A DNA stretch of 47,476 nucleotides, taken from assembly GCA_903832085.1 (NCBI GenBank), contig CAIKZZ010000028.1, forward strand, positions 1 to 47,476, read 5' to 3'. Made by a program: the position numbers and the translations under genes. The notes beneath the pieces were generated by a model. That model had not been told where the DNA came from. It was given only the letters and a program-made list of their open reading frames with translations, and ran no database searches. Positions 1-7,944 of this stretch are shown piece after piece. The first letter of the stretch is position 1; every line of letters starts with the position of its first letter. This stretch comes from an uncultured Pseudomonadota bacterium (GTDB taxonomy: Bacteria; Pseudomonadota; Gammaproteobacteria; Steroidobacterales; Steroidobacteraceae).

Positions 1-99
1 GCTGGGTGGTGCGATAGCAGGGCGACCGCATCATCGTATCGGCGATCGTTATCAAGACTTAAAAGAGTTGGGTAAAACTTTAGAAAATCCAGCAGGCAT

Positions 100-1014
100 T
101 TAGTCGTGAGTTTTGGCAGCTTCTGCACGAATCCAGTGCATGAAGCTACGCGCGGCCGGCGTCGCAGGCCGGTCGCTGCGTGTGACGAGGTAAACCGATA
201 GGCCCTTAGTCATCTTCGCGTCGAGCGGACGCACGAGCTTGCCGCTCGCCAGATGATCGGTAGCAAGTCCGGTGAAACCTAAAGCCACGCCCTGACCGGC
301 GAGGGTTGCTTGCATGACATTGGCATAGCTGTCAAAGCCCAGCAGTCGGATGGTTTTTGGAGTATCCACTCCCATTCCAGCCAACCACCAGCGCCAGTCC
401 TCCGCGGCGTGCACAGAGCCGTCCAAATTGACGAGCGTGTGGCGCAGTAAATCGGCAGGATCGCGGAGCGGAGCTGTGCCTTTCAGGTACTCGGGTGAGC
501 ACACCGGGAATGAATTCACATTAAATAAATGCAGCACGGAAAGATCTGGCCAGTTGCCATCACCGTAGCGCAAAGCGGCATCGGCTCTCTCGGTCATCAG
601 ATCGATAGGCGCATCGGCAATTTTTACATGAATCTCAAGATTTGGATGCTTCTCACGAAAAGACGACAGGCGTGGGGTCAACCAGCAGGAGGCGAGCGCA
701 ATCGTGCTTGATACAGTAATGCCTGATGGTCGCCCCAGGTCCAGTACATCGTCAGTCGCGTTTGCAATTTCACCAAGGCTGTTGCGCACGATATCGTAAT
801 ACGCAGCGCCCTCTGGCGTTAGCGCAATAGCTCCATGCGGGCGCTGAAAGAGCTTAACCTTTAGGAACTCTTCTAAAGTACGGATGTGCCGACTAACTGC
901 CTCGCGACTGATACCAAGTTCGCGGGCAGCGCGCGTCACATTTGAGTGGCGCGCTACAGCTTCAAACGCGACCAGGCTGCGCAGTGGTGGAAGTTTAGCG
1001 GCTAAGTGTGACAT
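100..1014 (-). CDS. LysR-family transcriptional regulator, GcvA-type
   Basis: Cytoplasmic DNA-binding regulator of about 304 residues, the usual LysR length. The N-terminal winged helix-turn-helix spans about residues 8-66 (LRSLVAFEAVARHSNVTRAA, then SREAVSRHIRTLEEFL) and is followed by the periplasmic-binding-protein-like effector domain with the GcvA-like stretch ADAALRYGDG. The frame is open 27 codons further upstream, but the ATG at 1014 is chosen because family similarity starts there. It lies downstream of, and on the same strand as, the dmdA-like gene with 221 bases between them, so it may be co-transcribed or have its own promoter. An inverted repeat 59-73 bases upstream of the start may be its own operator. 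Effector and targets are unknown; control of the neighbouring demethylase gene is inference. Confidence 0.9.
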   Translation of the reverse strand: MSHLAAKLPPLRSLVAFEAVARHSNVTRAARELGISREAVSRHIRTLEEFLKVKLFQRPHGAIALTPEGAAYYDIVRNSLGEIANATDDVLDLGRPSGITVSSTIALASCWLTPRLSSFREKHPNLEIHVKIADAPIDLMTERADAALRYGDGNWPDLSVLHLFNVNSFPVCSPEYLKGTAPLRDPADLLRHTLVNLDGSVHAAEDWRWWLAGMGVDTPKTIRLLGFDSYANVMQATLAGQGVALGFTGLATDHLASGKLVRPLDAKMTKGLSVYLVTRSDRPATPAARSFMHWIRAEAAKTHD

Positions 1015-1072
1015 TAAAAACAGCCATTCGCCCATCAGTACAAGTCGCGCCATATCGCGAGCGACATACATA

Positions 1073-1086
1073 TTGACACGAGTCAA
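1073..1086. promoter_or_regulatory. Inverted repeat upstream of the minus-strand LysR gene
   Basis: Perfect dyad TTGAC-ACGA-GTCAA, 59-73 bases upstream of the regulator's ATG. The position suits autoregulation, which is common for LysR proteins. The spacing is not the canonical T-N11-A, so assignment as an operator is tentative. Confidence 0.3.
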
Positions 1087-1158
1087 ACACGGCACAACGT
1101 ACTATTTGCATTAGACTCGGTCAACTATAAGCCCGCTTAGGTGTTCCTTTGAGGAGAC

Positions 1159-1172
1159 ACGCTCGCGAGCGT
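1159..1172. repeat. 14-bp perfect palindrome between dmdA-like gene and LysR gene
   Basis: ACGCTCGCGAGCGT reads the same on both strands and lies about 65 bases past the stop of the minus-strand dmdA-like gene. On the plus strand it is followed by TTT. On the minus strand, where the transcript runs, no T-run follows, so it is not a convincing intrinsic terminator for dmdA. It could be a processing hairpin or a protein site. Confidence 0.3.
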
Positions 1173-1235
1173 TTTACCCACACACCCTGCGAGGCGCATC
1201 TGCACCCCAGATTCCGTCTTTACAACAGCTCCCTC

Positions 1236-2339
1236 TCAAATGAAGGGCAGTTCGCACAGCGTGCCACGCACCGATTTGCCATCTTTGATGACGTCAACGG
1301 TGTCGCCCCTGACACATTGCGTACTGATCAGCGCGAAGCCTATGTTCTTTTTCAGTCGGTAGGACCAAGCACAGTTGGTCAAGTCGCCGACTTTCACCCC
1401 ATTTTTATAAATGGAATGCCATAAAAACCCGAGTGCAGTCGGTTCATCCCCCTCAAGCAGTACTCCTAACTGATGACGCACGGGGCCCGTTCGATGAATA
1501 CGGCGCAGCGCCTCAATGCCGATCACGTCATCTGGAACATACAGATCAACATACTTACCCATGCGCACTTCAAATGGATTGGTGTTGTCGTCTGTATCAC
1601 CGCCATAGGACAGCAACCCACTTTCGATACGCTCAAAGACATTGGGATTACCAGGCCCGATGTCCCATGGCTTGCCGGCTTCTTTTACCAAGTTCCAAAG
1701 CTTGGTGCCTTGCGATCCATCGAGCAGGTAAAGCTCAAAGCCCCCCTGCTTCGACCAGCCCGAGCGGGCTACAGCGACTGGAATGCCCTGCACCGAGGTC
1801 TCTTTAAACCAGAAATACTTAAGCTCATGTATCCAGTCACCGAAAAGCGAGGCGACTACTGCCCCGGCTTTGGGCCCTTGTACCGCAAGCGGTGAGACAT
1901 CTGGTTCGCTGACTACGACATTGAGTTTGCGTTCGGCGGCAATCGCGCGCGCCCAAAACCAGATGTTGGAGTCTGCAATCGAGAGCCAGTACCGATCCTC
2001 TGCCATCTTCAGCAGGATAGGGTCATTAATAAGAGTACCGGCATGGTTGCATAGAGCCACATATTTTCCCTGGCCTACATGGCACTTCGTCAAATCACGG
2101 GAACTTAAGATTTGGGCAAGTCGTCCGGCGTCCGGACCAAGTAACTGCACCTGCCGCTCCACGGCCACATCCCACATCGAGACCCCATTAATCAGCCGCC
2201 AGTACTCCGTTTCTGGGTGACCAAAGCTCGTCGGCATAAGCATGTGGTTGTAGGTCGTAAAGGCGGTAACGCCATCGGCAATGGTTGCCTCGAAAAAGGG
2301 CGACGGGCGCAGGCGCGCGGAGGGAGTGATTCCAAACAT
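1236..2339 (-). CDS. dmdA: DMSP demethylase-like protein (DmdA/GcvT aminomethyltransferase fold)
   Basis: Member of the glycine-cleavage T-protein fold, closest by eye to DmdA. DmdA moves a methyl group from dimethylsulfoniopropionate to tetrahydrofolate, giving methylmercaptopropionate and 5-methyl-THF in the cytoplasm. The length of 367 residues matches the family. Family stretches in order are TTYNHMLMPTSFG (about 28-40), MWDVAVERQV, DRYWLSIADSN, EPDVSPLAVQGPK, ARSGWSKQGGFELYL, ERIESGLLSYGGDTDD and the C-terminal ELPFI. It is not an ordinary GcvT, because no gcvH or gcvP is nearby. A GGAG ribosome site sits about 9 bases before the ATG. GcvA-type LysR genes flank it on both sides, one of them divergent. 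Other GcvT-like demethylases with different substrates share this fold, so DMSP as substrate is probable rather than shown. No dmdB, dmdC or dmdD is in the window. Confidence 0.7.
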   Translation of the reverse strand: MFGITPSARLRPSPFFEATIADGVTAFTTYNHMLMPTSFGHPETEYWRLINGVSMWDVAVERQVQLLGPDAGRLAQILSSRDLTKCHVGQGKYVALCNHAGTLINDPILLKMAEDRYWLSIADSNIWFWARAIAAERKLNVVVSEPDVSPLAVQGPKAGAVVASLFGDWIHELKYFWFKETSVQGIPVAVARSGWSKQGGFELYLLDGSQGTKLWNLVKEAGKPWDIGPGNPNVFERIESGLLSYGGDTDDNTNPFEVRMGKYVDLYVPDDVIGIEALRRIHRTGPVRHQLGVLLEGDEPTALGFLWHSIYKNGVKVGDLTNCAWSYRLKKNIGFALISTQCVRGDTVDVIKDGKSVRGTLCELPFI

Positions 2340-2441
2340 CTTCAGTGCTCCACAATCAAGTAAATGAGTGATTTTAACTGGCCAACATCACCGGCATCGG
2401 CCGCCATGTCCAACCATGAGTTGGTAGTTTGCTTCATGGTG

Positions 2442-2458
2442 TTACCATCAATCGGTAA
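2442..2458. promoter_or_regulatory. Inverted repeat TTACC-N7-GGTAA
   Basis: Perfect 5-7-5 dyad about 103-119 bases upstream of the dmdA-like start. It may be an operator for one of the two LysR proteins, or for another dimeric regulator. Sequence symmetry is the only evidence. Confidence 0.3.
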
Positions 2459-2643
2459 GATGTACAGCATTTGCGAGGCGAGTCAGGGCAGCGTTTTCTC
2501 ATGTATTGGTCGAAAAAGTTCATGGTGTGCCACAGATCCGCCGCACCATGCAGAGTTTATAGCTGCGATAGCCAAACGGTGCACGTGCCATTGGGCGACC
2601 GAGATCGGTGCTGAGCGTCCCTCCAGGGGTGTCTAGGGCTTAA

Positions 2644-2662
2644 CTTTGCGATACTGCCAAAG
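2644..2662. promoter_or_regulatory. LysR-type box, CTTTG-N9-CAAAG
   Basis: Perfect dyad CTTTGCGATACTGCCAAAG, which contains the T-N11-A core (T at 2647, A at 2659) typical of LysR recognition sites. It ends 63 bases before the ATG of the plus-strand LysR gene, the usual position for an autoregulatory recognition site that also serves a divergent target. Binding by the adjacent regulator is inference. Confidence 0.5.
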
Positions 2663-2725
2663 AGGTACCTTAATGCACTCCCCTCACGCTCGACTGCTGG
2701 CCGCCTGGATTTTGGAAAACCCCTA

Positions 2726-3661
2726 ATGCGTCGACCCCTGCCATCGCTTAACGCTTTGCGTGCTTTTGAGGTAGCCGCGCGCCACCGTTCATTCCGTGCA
2801 GCTGGGGATGAGTTATGTGTTTCCCATTCAGCGATTAGCCACCAGATTAAGCAGCTTGAGGAGTACTTAGGCATTGATTTGTTTACCCGCAAAGTGCGTT
2901 CGGTCGAATTAACCAAGGCGGGGCGTACTTTATATCCAGTCCTGCGAGACACCTTTGATCGCATAGCAGAATGCACAGAAGCATTGCTCGCACCTCGCCA
3001 GCAAGATGTGCTGACAGTTCGCCTGTATTCCACTCTGGCTATTCGCTGGCTTATTCCCAGGCTACCTAAATTCCAGTCTAGTCATCCTACGATTCGATTC
3101 CGCCTGAACAGCTCGCAAGAGGATGTGGACTTTGATCGTGAAGATGTAGATGCAAGTATAATGATTGGCAAGTGTACTGAAGACATGCTGCAGTACACGT
3201 ACCTGTTTTCATCTGAGTTGTATCCAGTCTGCAGTCCACTACTGCGTGATCGCCAATCAACCCAAATTGCGCCCGCCGATCTTGTAGGACAAACCATTTT
3301 GCAGGTATACCCATCTCGTCGAGACTGGCTGTATTGGTTGGAGCATTCGCAAATCGCTAACGTTGACCCTGACGGCGGTTTGATTTTCGACAGTTACGAT
3401 CATGCTCTAGCCGCGGCGCGCGAAGGCGTCGGCATCGCACTTGGCATGCAGCCTTACCTTGCGAAGGACTTTGCTGCTGGTACGCTGGTTGAGGCATTTC
3501 CAGGACATCGAGTACGCTTTGACAGCGACTGGTACTTTGTTTGTCGTAAAGAGCGTGCGGTCGAGCCTAAGATCAGCGCATTCCGAGCGTGGTTACTGCA
3601 AGAGATTGCGGCTGACCCAGACATCGCCGATTTAGGACCAAACGTACAGGCGCGCGACTAA
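2726..3661 (+). CDS. LysR-family transcriptional regulator, GcvA-type
   Basis: Regulator of 311 residues. The N-terminal helix-turn-helix (LPSLNALRAFEVAARHRSFR, then SHSAISHQIKQLEEYLG, about residues 5-60) and the substrate-binding domain both resemble GcvA. It is transcribed away from the dmdA-like gene and shares a 386-base intergenic region that holds a LysR-type box. This divergent arrangement is the classical layout for a LysR protein controlling its neighbour, so it is the better candidate of the two LysR genes to regulate dmdA. No ligand can be deduced. It ends 44 bases before the stop of the convergent ABC exporter gene, and I see no strong terminator between them. Confidence 0.92.
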   Translation: MRRPLPSLNALRAFEVAARHRSFRAAGDELCVSHSAISHQIKQLEEYLGIDLFTRKVRSVELTKAGRTLYPVLRDTFDRIAECTEALLAPRQQDVLTVRLYSTLAIRWLIPRLPKFQSSHPTIRFRLNSSQEDVDFDREDVDASIMIGKCTEDMLQYTYLFSSELYPVCSPLLRDRQSTQIAPADLVGQTILQVYPSRRDWLYWLEHSQIANVDPDGGLIFDSYDHALAAAREGVGIALGMQPYLAKDFAAGTLVEAFPGHRVRFDSDWYFVCRKERAVEPKISAFRAWLLQEIAADPDIADLGPNVQARD

Positions 3662-3705
3662 GAGTAGTGCGTTTGTGGCGAGCAGCTTATGGTTACCCAT
3701 CAGGG

Positions 3706-5586
3706 TTAAAGGTTAGAACTCCACTCAGGCGGCGCGGCATCATTATGATCACCCAGAAAATCGCCACTCTGGTGTGTCCATAGCCGAGCGTAAAGACCGC
3801 CGCTCTTGAGTAGTTCGGCATGGCTGCCTTCTTCAACAATCATGCCTTTGTCGAGTACGATCAACCTGTCCATGGCCGCAATCGTTGATAGACGGTGTGC
3901 AATCGCAACCACTGTCTTGCCTTCCATGAGGCGGTACAGGCTCTCTTGGATGGCTGATTCCACTTCGCTATCAAGGGCGCTCGTCGCCTCATCGAGTAGC
4001 AGAATCGGTGCGTCTTTTAGCATGACACGGGCGATCGCGATGCGCTGGCGCTGTCCGCCACTGAGTTTAACGCCGCGTTCACCTACTAGCGTGTCATAGC
4101 CCGTGCGCCCTTTGGCATCACGCAGCTCCATAATAAAGTCGTGCGCACGAGCGCGCTTTGCAGCCGCAATCATTTGCTCATCGCTTGCGTCGGGCCTGCC
4201 ATACAAAATGTTATCGCGTACAGAGCGATGGAGCAGCGCGGTGTCTTGAGTAACCATACCAATTTGCGCGCGCAAGCTTGTTTGTGTGACTGCCGCGATG
4301 TCCTGTCCATCGATATAAATATGCCCCGCGCTGATGTCATAAAATCGCAGCAGCAAATTGACGATGGTGCTTTTGCCCGCACCGGAGCGGCCCACAAGAC
4401 CGATTTTTTCGCCTGGGCGAACGTGCAGGCTCAGCCGATCAATGACCGGGGGCTTCACGGTTGTGTCGTGAGCAGCGCCATAGTTAAAAGTGACTCGCTC
4501 AAAACGAATGTCGGCGCGACTGACTGTCAGTGAGGGGGCAGTTGCCGTGTCGACGACGGTCTGTGGGGTGGCGAGCGTACTAATCCCGTCCTGCACGGTG
4601 CCGATCTGCTCAAATAACGATGCAAACTCCCACATGACCCAGTGCGAGATGCCGTTTAATCGTAGCGACATCGCGGTTGCTGCAGCTACACCGCCGATGC
4701 CGATAGCATGCCATGTCCATAGCCATAACGTGGTACCTGCGGTGCCCATGATAAGCAACATACTCAGCGCGTGATTGACCACCTCAAAGCAAGTGATTAG
4801 GCGCATTTGCACATAGACGGTGTCTAAAAACTCGGTCATCGCACTCTTGGCATAACCGCTCTCGCGCTCCGTATGGGAGAACAGCTTAACGGTCGCGATG
4901 TTGGTGTAAGCGTCCGTAATGCGGCCAGTCATTAGCGAACGGGAATCCGCCTGCGCTTTGCCCACAGCCGCCAGACGCGGCACAAAATACCAAACGGCTA
5001 TGGCGTAAAGAAAAAGCCAGCTTAAAAATGGGATCAGTAGCCAGGCACTAAAATTACCAACGACTAATACGATGGTGATGAAATAAATAACAACATAAAC
5101 GAGGATGTCTCCCAAGATCATCCACGTGTCGCGCACCGCTAAGGAGGTCTGCATGACTTTTGCAGCGACTCTGCCGGCGAATTCGTCGTGATAGAAGGAG
5201 AGACTCTGCGCCAGCATCTTGCGATGGAAGTCCCAGCGCAGACGCATAGCAAAATTGCCTGCTAACGACTGCCGACGAATTAAGCTCTGTAGGCCAATGA
5301 TGAGTGTGCTGCTCGCAAGAATTAGCGCGAGCAAAAGTAGGCGGCGCCATTCGGTGACAAACAGCAACTTTGGGTCAATCTTTGCAAGCCAATCCACGAT
5401 GCGGCCAAGTATGCTGAACAGTAGGGCCTCGAACACGCCGATGACGCCAGTGGCTAGAATCATGCCGAAGATGAAAACGCGGGCGCCACGCGTGCAGGCC
5501 CACAGGAAGGCTAGTAAGTGCCGCGGTAGCTCGGGTGGCTTGGCGTCAGGATACGGAGTAATCAGATTTTCGAATAAACGTAGCAA
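3706..5586 (-). CDS. ABC exporter, fused permease and ATPase (MsbA/multidrug type)
   Basis: Inner-membrane half-transporter of 626 residues that would act as a dimer to export lipids or hydrophobic compounds. The N-terminal half (about 25-335) has around six membrane segments. The ATPase half shows Walker A GLVGRSGAGKST (396-407), signature LSGGQ (507-511), Walker B ILLLDEATSALD (527-538) and the switch His in AHRLSTI (563). The start appears to be TTG at 5586 with GAGG upstream; family members begin with a similar FENLI-PYPD stretch, which supports this start. The substrate is unknown. It is not beside lpxK, as a true msbA often is, so a general exporter role is more likely. The glutathione S-transferase gene lies upstream on the same strand, 126 bases away, which could suggest export of conjugates; that is inference. 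Confidence 0.9.
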   Translation of the reverse strand: MLRLFENLITPYPDAKPPELPRHLLAFLWACTRGARVFIFGMILATGVIGVFEALLFSILGRIVDWLAKIDPKLLFVTEWRRLLLLALILASSTLIIGLQSLIRRQSLAGNFAMRLRWDFHRKMLAQSLSFYHDEFAGRVAAKVMQTSLAVRDTWMILGDILVYVVIYFITIVLVVGNFSAWLLIPFLSWLFLYAIAVWYFVPRLAAVGKAQADSRSLMTGRITDAYTNIATVKLFSHTERESGYAKSAMTEFLDTVYVQMRLITCFEVVNHALSMLLIMGTAGTTLWLWTWHAIGIGGVAAATAMSLRLNGISHWVMWEFASLFEQIGTVQDGISTLATPQTVVDTATAPSLTVSRADIRFERVTFNYGAAHDTTVKPPVIDRLSLHVRPGEKIGLVGRSGAGKSTIVNLLLRFYDISAGHIYIDGQDIAAVTQTSLRAQIGMVTQDTALLHRSVRDNILYGRPDASDEQMIAAAKRARAHDFIMELRDAKGRTGYDTLVGERGVKLSGGQRQRIAIARVMLKDAPILLLDEATSALDSEVESAIQESLYRLMEGKTVVAIAHRLSTIAAMDRLIVLDKGMIVEEGSHAELLKSGGLYARLWTHQSGDFLGDHNDAAPPEWSSNL

Positions 5587-5628
5587 AATGACAGCCTCAA
5601 ACTGAGCAATTAAACAGACGCCACTGGA

Positions 5629-5645
5629 TTACAGCGATACTGTAA
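5629..5645. promoter_or_regulatory. Inverted repeat upstream of ABC exporter
   Basis: Perfect dyad TTACAG-CGATA-CTGTAA, 43-59 bases upstream of the minus-strand TTG start. A second small hairpin, ACCCG-ACAA-CGGGT, lies at 5675-5688 and could be a processing or weak termination hairpin after the GST gene. Operator function is a guess from position. Confidence 0.3.
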
Positions 5646-5712
5646 CCGCTACGCAGTCATTGGTCGTGGGGATTACCCGACAACGGGTGCGCGGCGCTAG
5701 GCGCGTAGGTCC

Positions 5713-6324
5713 TCAGGCGCCGTGACGCATGATCGCACGCGCGTAGGCGGGACGGGCCTCTAGGCGGGCCACATATTGGGCGAGATTGGGAAACGCCTGT
5801 GGTCCTTGAAACAGTAGCGCTATTTGCGCAATAAAGATGAGCTGAAAGTCGGCACCTGTCAGCGCGTTACCAACGAAATAGTCGCAACCGGCAATTTGGC
5901 TATCGAGCCAGCCTATATGGTTTTGGATCTCGCTTTCTATACGTGGATTTAACGGCGCGGCGGCGTCCCCTAAGCGGCCCACATAGAGCTTGAGCAGCAA
6001 TGGTAGGGCGGCAGACCCTTCGGCATAGTGCAAAAGCTGCACATATCGCTCGTACTCTGGCGAGTGAGGGGCTGGCATAAAGCGACCGGCGCCATAGTGG
6101 CGGATCAGATAATCGACGATCGCACCGGATTCAATGATGGTGGTGTCATTGTCGCGCAGGACGGGGGCTTTACCGAGCGGGTGTATTGCCAGCAAGGTGG
6201 GGGGCGCAAGGCGGGTCTGGGGGTCGCGTTCATGGCGCACAACCGTGTACTCAACGCCTAACTCCTCCAAAAGCCAAGTAATGCGTCTGGAGCGGGAGCT
6301 GTTGAGGTGATGTAATTCAATCAT
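5713..6324 (-). CDS. Glutathione S-transferase family protein
   Basis: Cytosolic GST-like enzyme of 203 residues, a standard length. The N-terminal thioredoxin-like domain (1-78) has the family start LHHLNSSRSRRITWLLEEL, the cis-Pro loop GKAPVL and the glutathione-contact pair Glu-Ser in TIIESGAIVDYLI. The all-helical C-terminal domain follows (about 88-203) with the GADFQL capping region. It probably conjugates or reduces electrophiles with glutathione. Ser residues near position 9 could be catalytic, since no Cys or Tyr stands out in that place. It lies upstream of the ABC exporter on the same strand. The substrate cannot be read from sequence. Confidence 0.9.
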   Translation of the reverse strand: MIELHHLNSSRSRRITWLLEELGVEYTVVRHERDPQTRLAPPTLLAIHPLGKAPVLRDNDTTIIESGAIVDYLIRHYGAGRFMPAPHSPEYERYVQLLHYAEGSAALPLLLKLYVGRLGDAAAPLNPRIESEIQNHIGWLDSQIAGCDYFVGNALTGADFQLIFIAQIALLFQGPQAFPNLAQYVARLEARPAYARAIMRHGA

Positions 6325-6613
6325 GCGATTCTCAGTAAAAGGGCCTGATTAACATAATGTCCGAATGGTCTAAACGAAACCAGATGCCGCCTAGGCTCAG
6401 CGTCGGCACAAATCCCCCGCCAAGGTCAGCCAGCGCCACATCATTTCCCTATGTATCACATTAAGTTAAAATATGATCGTTGAGCTATCATGTGACGTGG
6501 TTCTCAGTGCAAGGATGCTATAGCCGCGACAATGGTAGTCCGGCTTAAGGGCTCAATTGAGCCCTTCGGCTTTCCTCAAATTGCGTGTCTGTCAGTAGGT
6601 AGAGCTACCATTT
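6325..6613. other. Intergenic region with palindromes
   Basis: 289 bases between the divergent GST gene and the small cysteine-containing gene. It must hold promoters for both directions, but no clear -35/-10 pair stands out to me. It contains a 20-bp perfect palindrome (6547-6566). GGTAG-AG-CTACC lies just before the downstream ATG, and a matching ATGGTAG occurs near 6531. Confidence 0.4.
6547..6566. repeat. 20-bp perfect palindrome
   Basis: AAGGGCTCAATTGAGCCCTT, centred between 6556 and 6557, lies 48 bases upstream of the ATG at 6614. It could be a dimeric regulator site or form a tight RNA hairpin in the leader. The following bases (CGGCTTTCC) are not a good T-run, so a terminator is less likely. 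Confidence 0.5.
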
Positions 6614-6979
6614 ATGTTCGGTAAATTACGGGACTTTTTCAATCAAGCAGCCGCGGCGCCGCCAATGCCCGTGCGCAAAGCTGAGCCGAGAAAACTCCGC
6701 CCCGACGCGGTTAAGGTGTTTCATGCCGTGGCAGTCATGCCTGGCATGGATGCTTGCGCGAGTGCAAAACGGGTCAAGGGACACCGGTTTTTGTCGCATC
6801 AAGCTCCGGCACTGCCATTTGGTGATTGCGATGTATCAGTGTGTACGTGCAAGTACCGCAAGTATGCTGATCGGCGGCAGATGGACGATCGTCGCAGCTT
6901 CATCGCGCAAGCGCATCGACACGAGCAGACGGGTGGTGAACGACGCAAGCGCAGCGGGCGGCGCAGCACCGACGAGTAG
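6614..6979 (+). CDS. Small conserved cysteine-containing protein, function unknown
   Basis: Protein of 121 residues with no signal peptide or membrane segment. Cysteines are at 48, 72, 77 and 79, the last three in CDVSVCTCKY, followed by an unusually basic and polar tail (YADRRQMDDRR, then ERRKRSGRRSTDE). The mid-section GHRFLSHQAPALPFGDCD is of a kind I have seen in uncharacterised gammaproteobacterial proteins. The spaced cysteines suggest metal or iron-sulfur binding, and the basic tail suggests nucleic-acid contact; both are inferences. It follows a 20-bp palindrome and precedes the broken pirin gene by 64 bases on the same strand. A second open frame over the same bases is a shadow. Confidence 0.7.
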   Translation: MFGKLRDFFNQAAAAPPMPVRKAEPRKLRPDAVKVFHAVAVMPGMDACASAKRVKGHRFLSHQAPALPFGDCDVSVCTCKYRKYADRRQMDDRRSFIAQAHRHEQTGGERRKRSGRRSTDE

Positions 6980-7043
6980 TCGATTAGCGCTCACTTAAGC
7001 GGCTGTATCTGTTAATCGCTACACTCAGCATCACAGGTTTAAT

Positions 7044-7910
7044 GTGAGCAAAAACATGGGTAGTCGAACGGTAGTCAGCACCGTCATTGGTCGGCCTACA
7101 TCGGACGGCGGCGGCGTGCGGCTGATGCGCATGATTAGCCCAGAGCAAGGGCTTGATCCATTTTTACTGCTCGATGAGTTTAACTCGGCCAGTGCCGATG
7201 ATTACATCGCTGGCTTTCCCTCGCATCCACATCGCGGCTTTGAGACCGTCACGTACATGCTTGATGGCCACATGTAGCATGAGGATCATTTAGGGAACCG
7301 GGGTGATTTGCTCCCGGGAGCCGTGCAGTGGATGACCGCTGGACGGGGCATCATTCATTCGGAGATGCCGCAACAAACCGCGGGGCGCATGCGCGGTTTT
7401 CAGCTGTGGATCAATTTGCCTGCCGCCAAGAAAATGCAAGCAGCAAGCTATCAGGATATTGCCCCGGAGCGCGTGCCGGTTCTGACTCTGCCGCAAGCCC
7501 GCCTTCGAGTCATTGCCGGATCGTGCTGGCCATTGGCCCCCGCCGCGGCAGCGGTTGCCGGTCCCGTTGGCGGCGGAGTGACTGCACCGGTGTATTGGGA
7601 TCTGCAGCTAGAGGCGGCGGCTGACTTCGTGCTTGCTACCCCGCCCGAGCATCGCGTGTTGGCCTATGTCTATGACGGTCAGGCGCTTATTGGGGGTACG
7701 ACCGTGACTAAAGGGCAGCTGGCGATTCTAAGCTTAGGGGACCAGCTGGCGATTAGCGCCAACATGAACGCGGGGCTTTTAGTGATTGGCGGCAGACCGC
7801 TGCAGGAGCCCGTGGTGCACTACGGGCCATTTGTGATGAACAGCCGCCAAGAAATAGAAACTGCCCTGAATGACTACCGGGCAGGGACCTTGACCAGCCC
7901 CGCGGGATAG
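7044..7910 (+). pseudogene. Pirin family protein interrupted by an in-frame amber codon
   Basis: Read through, this is a full-length pirin (288 codons), an iron-binding bicupin that may act as a quercetinase or transcription cofactor. The first part carries the family stretch DPFLLLDEF and the metal-binding HPHRGFETVTYML. A TAG at 7275-7277 then ends the frame. Without any shift, the next codons resume the expected family sequence (HED, then GAVQWMTAGRGIIHSEMP and GRMRGFQLWINLPA) and run open to TAG at 7908-7910. The stop replaces one residue, as would a single base change such as CAG to TAG. The start is GTG 7044 or ATG 7056. Neither fragment should work: the first lacks most of the fold, and the second lacks the first pair of metal His residues. 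Recent inactivation, sequence error and readthrough cannot be told apart here. Confidence 0.85.
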
Positions 7911-7944
7911 AGTGTCGGCGCAGGGCGGCTTCTGGTGCGCTAAA

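Larger units (their letters stand above)
2340..2725. other. Divergent intergenic region dmdA-like / LysR
   Basis: 386 bases between the two divergent start codons. I see no credible gene here. A 90-codon open frame at 2364-2636 has no ribosome site or recognisable product. The region contains at least two perfect dyads (2442-2458 and 2644-2662) and an imperfectly placed third, ACCA-N5-TGGT, at 2413-2425, as expected of a LysR-controlled divergent promoter. Confidence 0.6.

Noticed and set aside
2364-2636. 90-codon open frame in the dmdA/LysR intergenic region
   Set aside because: No ribosome site, Cys/Trp-rich composition unlike its neighbours, and it covers the regulatory dyad at 2442-2458.
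7275-7277. Genome-wide TAG reassignment to a sense codon
   Set aside because: Several normal genes in the window end in TAG at the expected length, so TAG is an active stop codon here.
7308-7910. C-terminal pirin fragment as a separate gene starting at TTG
   Set aside because: It would lack the first cupin's metal-binding His pair, and no ribosome site is evident; better read as the tail of an interrupted gene.
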